64,000 nucleotides of DNA from Oscillibacter sp. (GTDB taxonomy: Bacteria > Bacillota > Clostridia > Oscillospirales > Oscillospiraceae), in NCBI GenBank assembly GCA_022791135.1, contig JAAVYM010000001.1, positions 20,894 to 84,893 on the forward strand. The letters are read 5' to 3'. The notes below the pieces were generated by a model, which was not told where the DNA came from, did not search any database, and worked only from the letters and a program-made list of their open reading frames with translations. Both the position numbers and the translations under genes were made by a program. Shown here one piece after another: positions 9,567 to 18,109 of the stretch (the stretch's first letter is position 1; every line of letters begins with the position of its first letter).

Positions 9567-10013
9567 ATGACTATCAAGGATTGGATTTTCGTCCTCGCCA
9601 TCTCCGGCCTGGGCATGATGACCGCCAACTTCATCGGCTTCGACGTGGCTTTCACCGACTCCCTGCCGGGCGTGCTGGTGCTGCTGCTCATCGCCCTGTG
9701 CGCCGCAGGTCTGGCCCGCGTTATCCCGCTGAAGCTTCCCACTGTGGCCTACTGCTCGATTTTGGGTCTGCTGTGCGCCTGTCCCTTGTCTCCGGTGTCT
9801 CAGTTTGTGATTGAATCCGCCGGAAAGATCAACTTCACCGCACCCCTGACCATGGTGGGGGCCTTTGCCGGCATGTCCATCAGCAACCAGCTGAAGATGT
9901 TCTTCAAGCAGGGCTGGAAGCTGATTATCATTACCATCCTGGTTATGACCGGCACCTTCTTTGGCTCCTTGGTGGTGGCCCAGGTGGTGCTCCAGCTGAC
10001 CCATGCCATCTGA
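9567..10013 (+). CDS. Small integral membrane protein paired with DUF3100
   Basis: A 148-aa protein with four or five hydrophobic helices (about 5-25, 33-50, 55-75, 88-108, 118-140). I do not recognise a named family. It follows the DUF3100 gene by 13 bases, with its ribosome site GAGGAGGAA (9552-9560) overlapping the upstream stop, and its own stop overlaps the next start. The constant pairing with a larger permease makes it a likely small subunit of a two-part transporter. That role is inferred from spacing and hydrophobicity only. Confidence 0.75.
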   Translation: MTIKDWIFVLAISGLGMMTANFIGFDVAFTDSLPGVLVLLLIALCAAGLARVIPLKLPTVAYCSILGLLCACPLSPVSQFVIESAGKINFTAPLTMVGAFAGMSISNQLKMFFKQGWKLIIITILVMTGTFFGSLVVAQVVLQLTHAI

Positions 10014-10752
10014 GCTGATTCTGGCGGCCCTGGGGAGCTGCACCGTGGGGCTGTTCATTGGCTGGTGCGGCGTGGCGGGCTTCCTGCTGCCCATCCTGTT
10101 TGTAAACGCCTGCGGCCTCTCCGTGACGGAGTCCCTCCTGGCCAGCTTTCTCTGCTTTGCCGTCTCCGGGGCCATCGGCTCTTTGAACTACCGCCGCCGG
10201 GGCGAGCTGCCCCTCCGCCCCGCCCTGACCCTCTCCGCCGGAAGCCTGGCGGGAGGATTGCTGGGGGCGGCCCTGGGGGGACTGCTGGAGCCGGCGACCG
10301 TGAAAACCGTGCTGTACGTGGTGGTCCTCCTCTCCGGCGCCGCCATCGCTGTCCGGGAGCTTCGTCCCCAGAAGGGGCGGGAGGGCCAGGTGTTTCCAAA
10401 GCCCTTGCCGCTGCTGGTCCTGGGCTTTGCCACAGCTCTGCTGTGCGCCCTGTCCGGGGCGGGAGGGCCGGTGCTGGTGATGCCGCTGCTGGTGGCCATG
10501 GGCGTTCCCGCCAAGATGGCGGTGGGTACGGCCCTGCTGGATTCTGTCTCCATTGCCCTGCCGGCCATCGCTGTGTATGCCGCCCGCTGCCGGCCTCTGG
10601 CGATTCTGCCGGTTTTGCTGTTGGCGGCGCTGGGGCATGCCGCCGGGGTCTTTGTGGGCAGCGTCACCGCAGCCCGCGTGCCTCAAACGCTTCTCAAGCG
10701 GGGCGTCGCCGTGTTTTCCATCTGCTTCGCTCTGTTTATGCTGTTGAAATAG
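10003..10752 (+). CDS. TauE/SafE-family sulfite/anion exporter
   Basis: A 249-aa membrane protein with the two-repeat architecture of the TauE/SafE (COG0730) family: N-terminal GWCGVAGFLLPILF, and a repeat-like second half with LCALSGAGGPVLVMPLLVAMGVPAKMAVGTALL (about 145-178). Family members export sulfite, sulfoacetate or other small anions, and many remain unassigned. ATG 10003 overlaps the upstream stop by 11 bases, and no strong ribosome site is visible, so translation is probably coupled. The amidohydrolase follows after 12 bases. Confidence 0.88.
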   Translation: MPSELILAALGSCTVGLFIGWCGVAGFLLPILFVNACGLSVTESLLASFLCFAVSGAIGSLNYRRRGELPLRPALTLSAGSLAGGLLGAALGGLLEPATVKTVLYVVVLLSGAAIAVRELRPQKGREGQVFPKPLPLLVLGFATALLCALSGAGGPVLVMPLLVAMGVPAKMAVGTALLDSVSIALPAIAVYAARCRPLAILPVLLLAALGHAAGVFVGSVTAARVPQTLLKRGVAVFSICFALFMLLK

Positions 10753-10764
10753 GAGGATTTTTTC

Positions 10765-12093
10765 ATGTCTGACGATCTCCATTGCGACTTGCTGCTCACG
10801 AACTGCCGCTATCTCGCCCCGGACATGACCATTGTCTCCGGTAAGGCCATCGCCGTTAAGAACGGCGTTATCCTGGACATCACAGATCAGGATTCGTGTG
10901 CCTACCAGACGGAGACCGTTCTCTCCGGGAGCCGGCTTTTGTGGATGCCTGGCCTGGTGGACGGCCACCTTCACACCAGTCAGCAGCTCCTCCGGGGGCG
11001 GCTGCTGGATGAGAAGCCCGTGATATGGAAGAGGGTCAACGTCCCCTTCGAAAGCCGCCTGGACGAGGACAGCTCCCGCCTCAGCGCCCAGCTGGCGGCG
11101 ATGGAGATGATCGCCTGCGGTACCACGGGTTTTGTGGATGCCGGCGGCAAATACCCCGAGATCTACGCCGGGGTCTATCAGGCCGCAGGCCTCCGGGGCC
11201 GCCTCAGCGTTATGACCAACGACAACCCCTTTTGCCCTGAGAGCCTGCGGGCCGCCTCGGTTCCGGCGGCAGTGGAGCGGCTGCGGGCCATGAAGGCTGC
11301 CCTCTCCGGTCTTCTGAAACCCATTTACTCCGTCACCACCCCTACCGCTGTCAGCGAGGAGCTGCTTCGGGCGGTGTTCCGGGCGGCGGAGGAGGACGGC
11401 GTGCCTGTGGAGACCCATATGAACGAGTACGCCAGCGAAGTGACGGATTTTCTGGAACGCTATGGCAAACGCCCCTTTGTTTGGATGGAGGACGAGGGCC
11501 TTCTGGAGGCCCCCATGACTGCCCCTCACTGCATCTTTCTCAGTCAGGAGGAGATGGAGATTCTGGCCCGGCGGAAAGTACGGGCAGTCCATTGTCCCTT
11601 CTCCAACTGCGGCAAGGGGATGCCGCCCACACCCCAGCTCCTCCGGGCCGGGGTCCCCGTGGGCCTGGGCACCGACGGCTCCGCCCATGGCGGACTGGAT
11701 TTGTTCCGGGAGATGCGCTTGTTCCGGGGCGTGATGAACGTCACCCGGGGCGTGGGGACGGCGGACTCTGCCATCATGCCCGCCGAGACCTTGCTGTCTA
11801 TGGCTACACAGGGCGGCGCCGCGGCGCTGATGGAGCCGGGATTGGGTGTCATCCGGCCCGGCGCGCCGGCGGACCTTATCGCCATCGGCACCGACGCCCC
11901 CCACCTCTGGCCCACCCAGAACCTGGTTCATACCCTGGTGGAGAGCGCCAGCGGGGCCGACGTGCGTCACTCCATCGTAAATGGGAAGCTCCTGATGAAG
12001 GACCGGGAACTTTTGACCGTCGACCGGGAGCGGATCTGCCGGGAGGCGGAGCTGTTGTTTGAAAAACAGCCTTGGCTCTCCAGCTGGAAATAG
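10765..12093 (+). CDS. Amidohydrolase of the cytosine-deaminase/SsnA-AtzB type
   Basis: A 442-aa metal-dependent hydrolase of the TIM-barrel superfamily. The metal-site HxH is in PGLVDGHLHTSQQLLRG (about 65-81). The third His is in VETHMNE, the fourth His in APHCIFL, and the catalytic Asp in GLGTDGSAHGG. The pattern fits deaminases and dechlorinases acting on purine, triazine or pterin-like rings, but the substrate cannot be named. AGGAGG lies 8 bases before ATG 10765. It is the last gene of the DUF3100 operon, and a Crp/Fnr-type regulator follows across a strong palindrome. A nitrogen-heterocycle or amide catabolic role is a reasonable guess. Confidence 0.85.
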   Translation: MSDDLHCDLLLTNCRYLAPDMTIVSGKAIAVKNGVILDITDQDSCAYQTETVLSGSRLLWMPGLVDGHLHTSQQLLRGRLLDEKPVIWKRVNVPFESRLDEDSSRLSAQLAAMEMIACGTTGFVDAGGKYPEIYAGVYQAAGLRGRLSVMTNDNPFCPESLRAASVPAAVERLRAMKAALSGLLKPIYSVTTPTAVSEELLRAVFRAAEEDGVPVETHMNEYASEVTDFLERYGKRPFVWMEDEGLLEAPMTAPHCIFLSQEEMEILARRKVRAVHCPFSNCGKGMPPTPQLLRAGVPVGLGTDGSAHGGLDLFREMRLFRGVMNVTRGVGTADSAIMPAETLLSMATQGGAAALMEPGLGVIRPGAPADLIAIGTDAPHLWPTQNLVHTLVESASGADVRHSIVNGKLLMKDRELLTVDRERICREAELLFEKQPWLSSWK

Positions 12094-12150
12094 AAAACGC
12101 CCTTGTGCGCCCCTTGAAATCATGCTATCATGACTTCGAGGGGCGTTTTC
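12093..12150 (+). promoter_or_regulatory. Long inverted repeat before the Crp/Fnr gene (terminator and/or operator)
   Basis: GAAAACGCCC (12093-12102) is complementary to GGGCGTTTTC (12141-12150). Inside lies a second, near-perfect palindrome GAAATCATG-N4-CATGACTTC (12116-12137) with one mismatched pair. An alternative 17-bp hairpin can form from 12108 to 12145. The inner 5-4-5 core TCATG-N4-CATGA has the geometry of Crp/Fnr-family operators, and it sits 40 bases before the gene for such a protein. It may serve both as the end of the upstream operon and as an autoregulatory site. Confidence 0.6.
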
Positions 12151-12176
12151 GCCTGCGAAAAGGGAGGTGCACCCAG

Positions 12177-12896
12177 ATGCGTTATGCAGAGCTGCTGGAG
12201 CTGACGCCGGAGCTGCGGGACTTTACCCCGCAGATTCCTCAGGAGCTGGACGGACAGTTCCTTTTGCGGACCTATCCCGCCCACAGCCTCATCCACCAGA
12301 AGGACAGCCCCCTGGAACGGATCGGCATCCTCCTCCGGGGATCTTTCCGGGTGGTGAACGAGTTTGAAAATGGCAACGTTTTCATGATCGAGCTGAATGA
12401 GCCAGTGTCCTTTATCGGGGAAGTGACCCTGCTGGCCGGTGCGGCCACCACCTCCGTCACCATCGAGACCGTGACGGACTGCCTGGTGGCCACAGTGCCG
12501 GTGGAAACCTTTGACCAATGGCTGCGGCGGGATATCCGGCTCCTCCGGGCCGTCAGCCAGCATGTGGCGGCCAAGCTGTATTGCTCCAGCTACAACCGGG
12601 GAGAGCGGCTGTTTCACTCGGCGAAATACGTCTTGCTGAAATATTTGGCACGGCAGGCGGAAGAGCAAAATGTTCGTGCTGCCGGACAGGCAGTCATCCA
12701 AAAGACCCGCCAGCAAATTAGCGAGGAGGTGGGCCTGACGGTGAAGACCATCAACCGCACCCTCACCCAGTTTGCAAAGGACGGCCTGCTCTCCATCCGC
12801 CGGGGCAAGGCGGTCCTCAGTGCCGAGCAGTACCGTCTTGCCCAGAGGGAGCTGCGGGTTTACGTGTCCCAGAGCAAGAACGGGACGTTTTCCTGA
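12177..12896 (+). CDS. Crp/Fnr-family transcriptional regulator
   Basis: A 239-aa protein with an N-terminal cyclic-nucleotide-binding-like beta-roll (about 20-130: GILLRGSFRVVNEFENGNVFMIELNEPVSFIGEVTLLAG) and a C-terminal winged helix, RQQISEEVGLTVKTINRTLTQF, near 190-215. There is no Fnr-type N-terminal Cys cluster, so it is not an obvious oxygen sensor, and the effector is unknown. ATG 12177 has AAGGGAGG 8 bases upstream; the frame is open back to 12072 but that region holds the inverted repeat. It most likely controls the preceding membrane/amidohydrolase operon, itself, or both. Confidence 0.9.
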   Translation: MRYAELLELTPELRDFTPQIPQELDGQFLLRTYPAHSLIHQKDSPLERIGILLRGSFRVVNEFENGNVFMIELNEPVSFIGEVTLLAGAATTSVTIETVTDCLVATVPVETFDQWLRRDIRLLRAVSQHVAAKLYCSSYNRGERLFHSAKYVLLKYLARQAEEQNVRAAGQAVIQKTRQQISEEVGLTVKTINRTLTQFAKDGLLSIRRGKAVLSAEQYRLAQRELRVYVSQSKNGTFS

Positions 12897-12973
12897 GCGT
12901 GCCCCGGGGTCTGGAATGGAACCGCTGGCGGAGGGCTTTGACAGGCTGCACGATGCAAGGGGAATTCGAGGGA

Positions 12974-13013
12974 TTGAAAATTGGATAATTTTGTGATAAA
13001 ATTACTTTTATCA
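12974..13013 (+). promoter_or_regulatory. Promoter with overlapping 8-4-8 palindromic operator for the amino-sugar operon
   Basis: -35 TTGAAA (12974-12979), 17-base spacer, -10 TAAAAT (12997-13002). A perfect palindrome TGATAAAA-N4-TTTTATCA occupies 12994-13013, covering the -10 box. A repressor bound there would block RNA polymerase. The RpiR-family protein encoded as third gene of this operon is the obvious candidate ligand-responsive repressor. Confidence 0.8.
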
Positions 13014-13060
13014 TTGCCCTTCCCGCCTGCAAATTTATTGTATGGAAAAGGAGTATCGCT

Positions 13061-14443
13061 ATGGAACGATTTGGAATTCACGTGGAGCTGAAGCATGCGC
13101 CGTCCCTGGACCCGGACTTTATCCCCCTGATGCGGTTCAACCGCGCCTTCCTGGCCTCGGCCAAAAAGCCTGTGGGCATTGCCGTGGAGCGCGCCGATGG
13201 CCAGATGGCCTCCTGCCGGACCTTTATCCACGGGACTCCGGAGATGGAGGCTGCCGACCACTACTACATTGAGCGGCTGGTGAAGACCATCCTCTGGATG
13301 AAGGGCGGTTTTAAAATCTACGTCAGCGGCGACGAGGGCGTGTGTGAGTACCTGAAATCTGTGTACTGTGCCGGCGGGCAGCAGGAATTCGACTGGGACT
13401 ATATGGCCAGCGTGTTCGAGCACCCCTTCGAGGTGGTGCTGGTGGACGATATCCCCACTGCCAAGGACGCACCCAAGGCTATTGGCGGCCACATGGAAGG
13501 CTGCCGCATCGGTTTCGATGCCGGCGGGAGCGACCGGAAGGTCTCTGCCGTCGTCGACGGGGAAACCGTCTACTCCGAGGAGGTTGTCTGGTTCCCTAAG
13601 ACCAACTCCGACCCGGATTATCACTACGACGGCATCGTCGCCGCCCTGAAGTCCGCCGCGGAGCATATGCCCCGGGTGGACGCCGTGGGCGTCAGCTCTG
13701 CCGGCGTGTTCATCAACAACCGGACCATGAATGCCTCCCTCTTCCTCAAGGTGCCCAAGGAGCTTTATGACAAGAAGGTCAAGGACATCTATATCCGCGC
13801 CATCCGGGATACCTTTGGCAGCGTGCCCTACTGCGTCATCAACGACGGCGACGTCTCTGCCCTGGCCGGGGCCATGAGCCTCAATGACAACAGCGTCCTG
13901 GGCATTGCCATGGGTACCAGCGAGGCTGTGGGCTACGTGGACGAGGAGGGTCGGATTACTGGCTGGCTCAACGAGTTGGCCTTCGTCCCCGTGGACGCCC
14001 AGCCGGACGCTATGCGGGACGAGTGGAGCGGCGACATCGGCTGCGGCGTGAAGTACTTCTCCCAGGACGGCGTCATCAAGCTGGCTCCCCGGGCGGGCAT
14101 TGAGCTGGATGAAAATGCCTCCCCTGCTGAGAAGCTGAAGGCCGTCCAAAAGCTGATGGCAGAAGACGACCCCCGGGCTGCCAAGGTTTACGAGTCCATC
14201 GGCGTGTACCTGGGCCATACGCTGGCATACTACTTCGACCTCTATGGCTGCCGCCACGTGCTGCTGCTGGGCCGGGTCATGAGCGGCAAGGGCGGCGATC
14301 TCATTCTAGAAACCGCTAAAAACGTGCTGGCCGCCGAGTATCCGGAGCTGGAGGGAAAGATGGTCCCTGAGCTGCCGGACGAGAAATTCCGCCGGGTGGG
14401 GCAGTCCATGGCCGCAGCCAGCCTGCCGGAGATCAAAGCGTAA
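13061..14443 (+). CDS. ROK/BadF-like sugar kinase
   Basis: A 460-aa protein whose second part is an actin-fold sugar-kinase domain. The phosphate-1 motif is GFDAGGSDRKVSAV near residue 150. Further on are VDAVGVSSAGVFINNR, YCVINDGDVSALAGA (putative catalytic Asp region) and GIAMGTSEAVGYV. The first about 145 residues form an N-terminal domain not typical of short ROK kinases. It probably phosphorylates an N-acylated amino sugar or hexose released by the neighbouring epimerase. AAAAGGAG lies 8 bases before ATG 13061. It is the first gene of a three-gene operon with an AGE-family epimerase and an RpiR regulator. The substrate is unproven. Confidence 0.8.
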   Translation: MERFGIHVELKHAPSLDPDFIPLMRFNRAFLASAKKPVGIAVERADGQMASCRTFIHGTPEMEAADHYYIERLVKTILWMKGGFKIYVSGDEGVCEYLKSVYCAGGQQEFDWDYMASVFEHPFEVVLVDDIPTAKDAPKAIGGHMEGCRIGFDAGGSDRKVSAVVDGETVYSEEVVWFPKTNSDPDYHYDGIVAALKSAAEHMPRVDAVGVSSAGVFINNRTMNASLFLKVPKELYDKKVKDIYIRAIRDTFGSVPYCVINDGDVSALAGAMSLNDNSVLGIAMGTSEAVGYVDEEGRITGWLNELAFVPVDAQPDAMRDEWSGDIGCGVKYFSQDGVIKLAPRAGIELDENASPAEKLKAVQKLMAEDDPRAAKVYESIGVYLGHTLAYYFDLYGCRHVLLLGRVMSGKGGDLILETAKNVLAAEYPELEGKMVPELPDEKFRRVGQSMAAASLPEIKA

Positions 14444-14456
14444 GGGAGGGAAGTGT

Positions 14457-15659
14457 ATGGACCGGCAAAAACTGCAAGAGGCCCGGACCTGGGTCCGGGG
14501 AGAGCTGGAGCGCTCCGCTGACTTTTGGCTGGAGCACGGCATGGATTCGGAGCACGGCGGTGTCTATACCTGCTTGGACCGTAAGGGCGAGATTTACTCC
14601 ACCGACAAGAGCGTGTGGATGCAGGGCCGCTGCGGCTGGATCTTTGCCTTCCTATGCCACAGCTACGGCGTGAAGCAGGCGTGGCTGGACGCGTCCAGAA
14701 GCTGCCTGGACTTTATGGAGGCCCACTGCTTCAACCATGCTTGCGGCGATCGGATGTACTTCACCGTCACCGCCGAGGGTAAGCCTCTGCGCCAGAGGAG
14801 GTACTATTTTTCCGAGGCCTTCTGTGCCATTGCCAACGCCGAGTATTACGGTGTCACGGGGGACAAGGCCCGGCTGGAGCGGGCGCGGCAGTGCTATGAC
14901 CTCTACTGGGATTTGAGCCGGGGAAAGCCGGACCCGGTGGGCATGGGACCCAAGACCATCCCGGAGACCCGGGCGGGCCGGGCCTTCGGCACGCCCATGA
15001 TCATCCTGAACGTCACCGGCGTGCTGCTGCGGACGGACCCGGAGCGCAAGAACTTGTATGAGGAGCGGGCGCAGCAGTGTGTGGACGATATCTTCCGCTA
15101 CCATGTGAAGCCGGAATTGAAGTGCACCTTGGAGAACGTGGATGTGGATGGAACACCCCGGCTTTACTACACCGAGGGCCGCACAGTGAACCCTGGGCAC
15201 GACATCGAGGGCGTTTGGTTTTTGCTGGAACACGCCCAGCGGACGGGAGACAAGGATTTGGTGGTCAAGGCGGCGCAGATGTTTGACTGGGCCATTGAGG
15301 CCGGGTGGGATAAGGAGTACGGCGGGCTGCTGTACTTCACCGATTGCCTGGGCAAGCCTCCGGAGGCATATGAACACGATATGAAGCTCTGGTGGCCCCA
15401 CAACGAGATCCTCATTGCCTCTGTCATGCTCTACCGGGACACCGGGGAGGAGCGCTACCTGGAGTGGTTCTATAAGACGCTGGATTACTGCAAGGCCCAC
15501 TTTGCCGATCCTGAGTTTGGCGAGTGGTACGGCTATTTGCGCCGGGACGGCCTGCCTACCCAGCCCAGCACGAAGGGCAGTACCTTCAAGGGGCCGTTCC
15601 ACCTGCCCCGGAGCATGATCCTGGTGGATAAGCTGATCGGCGAGATTTTGGGCGAGTAA
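14457..15659 (+). CDS. AGE-family N-acylglucosamine 2-epimerase/isomerase
   Basis: A 400-aa (alpha/alpha)6-barrel protein of the N-acylglucosamine 2-epimerase family, the usual length. Conserved stretches are WMQGRCGWIFAFL (about 48-60), RYYFSEAFCAIANAEYY (about 113-129), HDIEGVWFLLEHAQR (His near 247), and HNEILIASVMLYRDTGEERYL with the catalytic-type His near 313. The family interconverts GlcNAc/ManNAc or glucose/mannose-type sugars. It starts 13 bases after the kinase stop behind GGGAGGG. With a kinase and an RpiR regulator next door, entry of a 2-epimeric amino sugar into the GlcNAc-6-P pathway is likely, although lyase, deacetylase and transporter genes of a full sialic-acid cluster are not here. 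Confidence 0.88.
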   Translation: MDRQKLQEARTWVRGELERSADFWLEHGMDSEHGGVYTCLDRKGEIYSTDKSVWMQGRCGWIFAFLCHSYGVKQAWLDASRSCLDFMEAHCFNHACGDRMYFTVTAEGKPLRQRRYYFSEAFCAIANAEYYGVTGDKARLERARQCYDLYWDLSRGKPDPVGMGPKTIPETRAGRAFGTPMIILNVTGVLLRTDPERKNLYEERAQQCVDDIFRYHVKPELKCTLENVDVDGTPRLYYTEGRTVNPGHDIEGVWFLLEHAQRTGDKDLVVKAAQMFDWAIEAGWDKEYGGLLYFTDCLGKPPEAYEHDMKLWWPHNEILIASVMLYRDTGEERYLEWFYKTLDYCKAHFADPEFGEWYGYLRRDGLPTQPSTKGSTFKGPFHLPRSMILVDKLIGEILGE

Positions 15660-15692
15660 ACCCCTGCGGACCTCGCGGAAGAAGGGATACCG

Positions 15693-16547
15693 GTGGGAAA
15701 GGATATTATTGCGATGATGCTCCAGGATTACGAGCGCTTCACCCGCTCGGAGCGGAAGATCGTGGACTACGTGCTGGAGCACCAGGAGGAGACCCAGTAT
15801 ATCAGCATCACCGACCTGAGCAGCCAGTGCGGCGTGGCGGTGTCCACGGTGTCCCTGTTCTGCCGGAAGCTGGAGCTGGCGGGGTTCAACGACTTCAAGC
15901 TGGAGCTGGCCCGGGCGGCGTTGCCCGCCCGGGCGGTTTTGGGAGAGCCGGGAGGCGAAATCACGGCGAAGGATCCCCCCGCCACCGTGATGGGTAAGGT
16001 GCTGGCCTCCGCTCAGGACGCGCTGAACAGCGCCTATCACATGTTGTCGGAGCGGGAGGTGGCCCGGGCGGCAGATTTGCTGCGGGGGGCGGGACAGGTG
16101 CTTTGCCTGGGTCAGGGGAACCACTCCGTGGTGGCCCTGGCCGCCTGGGCGCAGTTCTCCACCACGTCCCCCAAATTTAAGACAATTGCGGATTCCCATA
16201 TGCAAACCGTTGCCCTATCCACCCTGGCGAAGGGGGACGCGGTGCTCTACTTCTCCTACTCCGGCGCTACCCATGAGCTGCTAGAGGCCGTGGAGGTCAT
16301 CCGGAGCCGGCAGGCCCGGCTGATTCTGGTGACCCGCTACCCCAACTCTCCCGCCAGCGCTTACGCCGATGCGATGCTGCTGTGCGGACCGAATGAGCAG
16401 CCCTTTCAATTTGGGTCCACCTCCGCCATCGTGGCTCAGCTCTACGTGCTGGAGGTGCTGCTCAGCGAGTTTATCCGGCGGAACCCGGAGGAGGCGGAAA
16501 ATTGCCGCCAGTCTGTAGGCAAGGCGCTGACTCAAAAATGCGTATGA
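15693..16547 (+). CDS. MurR/RpiR-family transcriptional regulator
   Basis: A 284-aa protein with an N-terminal RpiR helix-turn-helix (about 8-75: RFTRSERKIVDYVLEH, ITDLSSQCGVAVSTVSLFCRKL) and a C-terminal SIS sugar-phosphate-binding domain (about 120-255: AADLLRGAGQVLCLGQGNHSVVAL, AVLYFSYSGATHELLEAVEVIRSR). It starts at GTG 15693 with GAAGGGAT upstream, 33 bases after the epimerase. SIS regulators usually sense the phosphosugar made by their own operon. The 8-4-8 palindrome over the operon promoter (12994-13013) is the expected binding site. Confidence 0.92.
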   Translation: MGKDIIAMMLQDYERFTRSERKIVDYVLEHQEETQYISITDLSSQCGVAVSTVSLFCRKLELAGFNDFKLELARAALPARAVLGEPGGEITAKDPPATVMGKVLASAQDALNSAYHMLSEREVARAADLLRGAGQVLCLGQGNHSVVALAAWAQFSTTSPKFKTIADSHMQTVALSTLAKGDAVLYFSYSGATHELLEAVEVIRSRQARLILVTRYPNSPASAYADAMLLCGPNEQPFQFGSTSAIVAQLYVLEVLLSEFIRRNPEEAENCRQSVGKALTQKCV

Positions 16548-16649
16548 GACGTTTTACGGGAGCGGCGGCGAAAAAGGACTTCCGTACGGTTGGACTGTCC
16601 GGCGGTTATTCGGAGTTAGAGCATCGGCGCGGAGGGGAGTGTTGAGGAC

Positions 16650-17294
16650 GTGGGCGAGTTTTTTAACCCGGAGAAGGGAATCTGGGCCTGGCTGAGCACG
16701 CTGGTGGATATCTGCGGACTGTCGATTCTCTGGACGCTTCTCTGCCTGCCGGCCGTCACCGCCGGGCCGGCTACGGCGGCGCTGTATTACGCGGTGGTCA
16801 AGTGCGTCCGGCGGCGGGAGAGCGGGGCCTTTGGGTGCTTTTTCCGGTCCTTCCGGACCAACTTCAAGGTGGGGCTGCTGGCGGGGTTGATTGTGATTCC
16901 CTTGGGGCTGGCGCTGCTGGGCGGATACGCCGTCGTCCGCTGGTATGGGACACGGCTGGGGGGCGGGGCCTATGTGCTTTATGTGGCCTATTACTTCGCG
17001 CTGGCGCTTCCAGCGGGGGTCTTGTGCTGGCTCTTTCCCCTGCTGGGGCGGTTCGACTACCGCGTTGGCGGTCTTTTCCGCACGGCCCTTCAGCTGACGG
17101 CTGCCCATCTGCCCAGCACGGTGGTGATGGTGCTGCTGACGTTTCAGACCGCTGTATTTTGCATCGAGCGGTGGTGGCCGACGGTGTTTATGCCGGTAAC
17201 GGCTATGCTGCTGGTGTCCCTGTTTTCGGAGCGCATTTTCCAAAAGCATTCCCCGGAGCTGGCTGAGGAGGATGCCCAGGAGGAATCAGGCTGA
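16650..17294 (+). CDS. YesL/DUF624-family membrane protein
   Basis: A 214-aa protein with about five membrane helices. The N-terminus GEFFNPEKGIWAWLSTLVDICGLSILWTLLCLPAVTAGPATAALYYAVVK and the CFFRSFRTNFKVGLLAG segment fit the YesL (DUF624) family, proteins of unknown function usually found beside carbohydrate-uptake genes. The start is GTG 16650 behind GGAGGGGAG. It follows the RpiR gene by about 100 bases and is in the same direction, so it may be co-expressed with the sugar operon. A terminator lies about 105 bases downstream. Confidence 0.82.
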   Translation: MGEFFNPEKGIWAWLSTLVDICGLSILWTLLCLPAVTAGPATAALYYAVVKCVRRRESGAFGCFFRSFRTNFKVGLLAGLIVIPLGLALLGGYAVVRWYGTRLGGGAYVLYVAYYFALALPAGVLCWLFPLLGRFDYRVGGLFRTALQLTAAHLPSTVVMVLLTFQTAVFCIERWWPTVFMPVTAMLLVSLFSERIFQKHSPELAEEDAQEESG

Positions 17295-17400
17295 GGGATT
17301 TTTTGTCTTATGGGCTGGGGCGTACCGCCCCGATATTGGCATGGCCAGCGACACAATCTGTGGAAGCTTAGCGGGCCTGCCATGCCGGAGGGACAGTGAA

Positions 17401-17433
17401 AGCGGGGGCAATGGTTCATTGCCCGCTTTTTCT
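17401..17433 (+). terminator. Rho-independent terminator after the yesL-like gene
   Basis: AGCGGGGGCAATG and CATTGCCCGCT form a stem with a small bulge, followed by TTTTTCTTTT. It separates the sugar-associated block from the GNAT gene. Confidence 0.8.
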
Positions 17434-17532
17434 TTTCTGGTCTTGAAAGGCACGGTCTTGTTTGACAGTTTTTGCTGGAGGGACGGTTTTTCTGGGGCCT
17501 GTTTTGCTGCGCTGCGCGCGGAGGAAGGAAAT

Positions 17533-17994
17533 ATGGAGCTAAGAGACTACAAATCCTCGGATTGCCCGGCATTGGCGGAATTGTTCTATCACACCGTGCA
17601 TACGGTGAATGCCGGGGATTATTCGGAGGAGCAGCGAAACGCCTGGGCAGACGGCCAAGTGGACCTGGCGGAATGGGACCGCTCTCTCTGCGCTCATATC
17701 GCCGTTGTGGCTGAGGAGAACGGACAGATCGTGGGCTTTGGGGACGCCGATCCCACCGGCTACTTGGACCGGCTGTACGTTCACAAGGACTTCCAGGGGC
17801 GGGGCGTTGCCTCTGCAATCTGCGCCGCTTTGGAAAGCGCTGTGGATGCCGGACGGATCGTCACCCACGCGTCCATCACGGCCCGGCCGTTTTTTGAGGG
17901 CCGGGGGTATCAGGTGGTCCGGGAACAGCAGGTTCTGCGGCACGGAGTTTTCTTGAAAAATTACGTCATGGAAAAGCGCCTTGCGCCGCCCTGA
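17533..17994 (+). CDS. GNAT-family N-acetyltransferase
   Basis: A 153-aa single-domain acetyltransferase. The acetyl-CoA motif is VHKDFQGRGVASAICAALE (about 84-102), preceded by the GFGDADPTGYLDRLYV strand and followed by the FFEGRGYQVVREQQ C-terminal motif typical of YafP-like GNATs. The N-terminus MELRDYKSSDCPALAELFYHTVHTVN is also typical of that group. ATG 17533 follows GGAGGAAGG. The substrate is unknown. The frame is open further upstream into the terminator region, which is not translated sequence in my view. Confidence 0.85.
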   Translation: MELRDYKSSDCPALAELFYHTVHTVNAGDYSEEQRNAWADGQVDLAEWDRSLCAHIAVVAEENGQIVGFGDADPTGYLDRLYVHKDFQGRGVASAICAALESAVDAGRIVTHASITARPFFEGRGYQVVREQQVLRHGVFLKNYVMEKRLAPP

Positions 17995-18109
17995 CGGATT
18001 CCGCAGGGAAGTACACCTCACAAAATGCCTGTTATTGGGCAGAAAATGCCGTTGCTCCGGCAGGAAAAAAGGAGTAAGATACCGGCATCAGCTTTATGGG
18101 AGGGATTTT

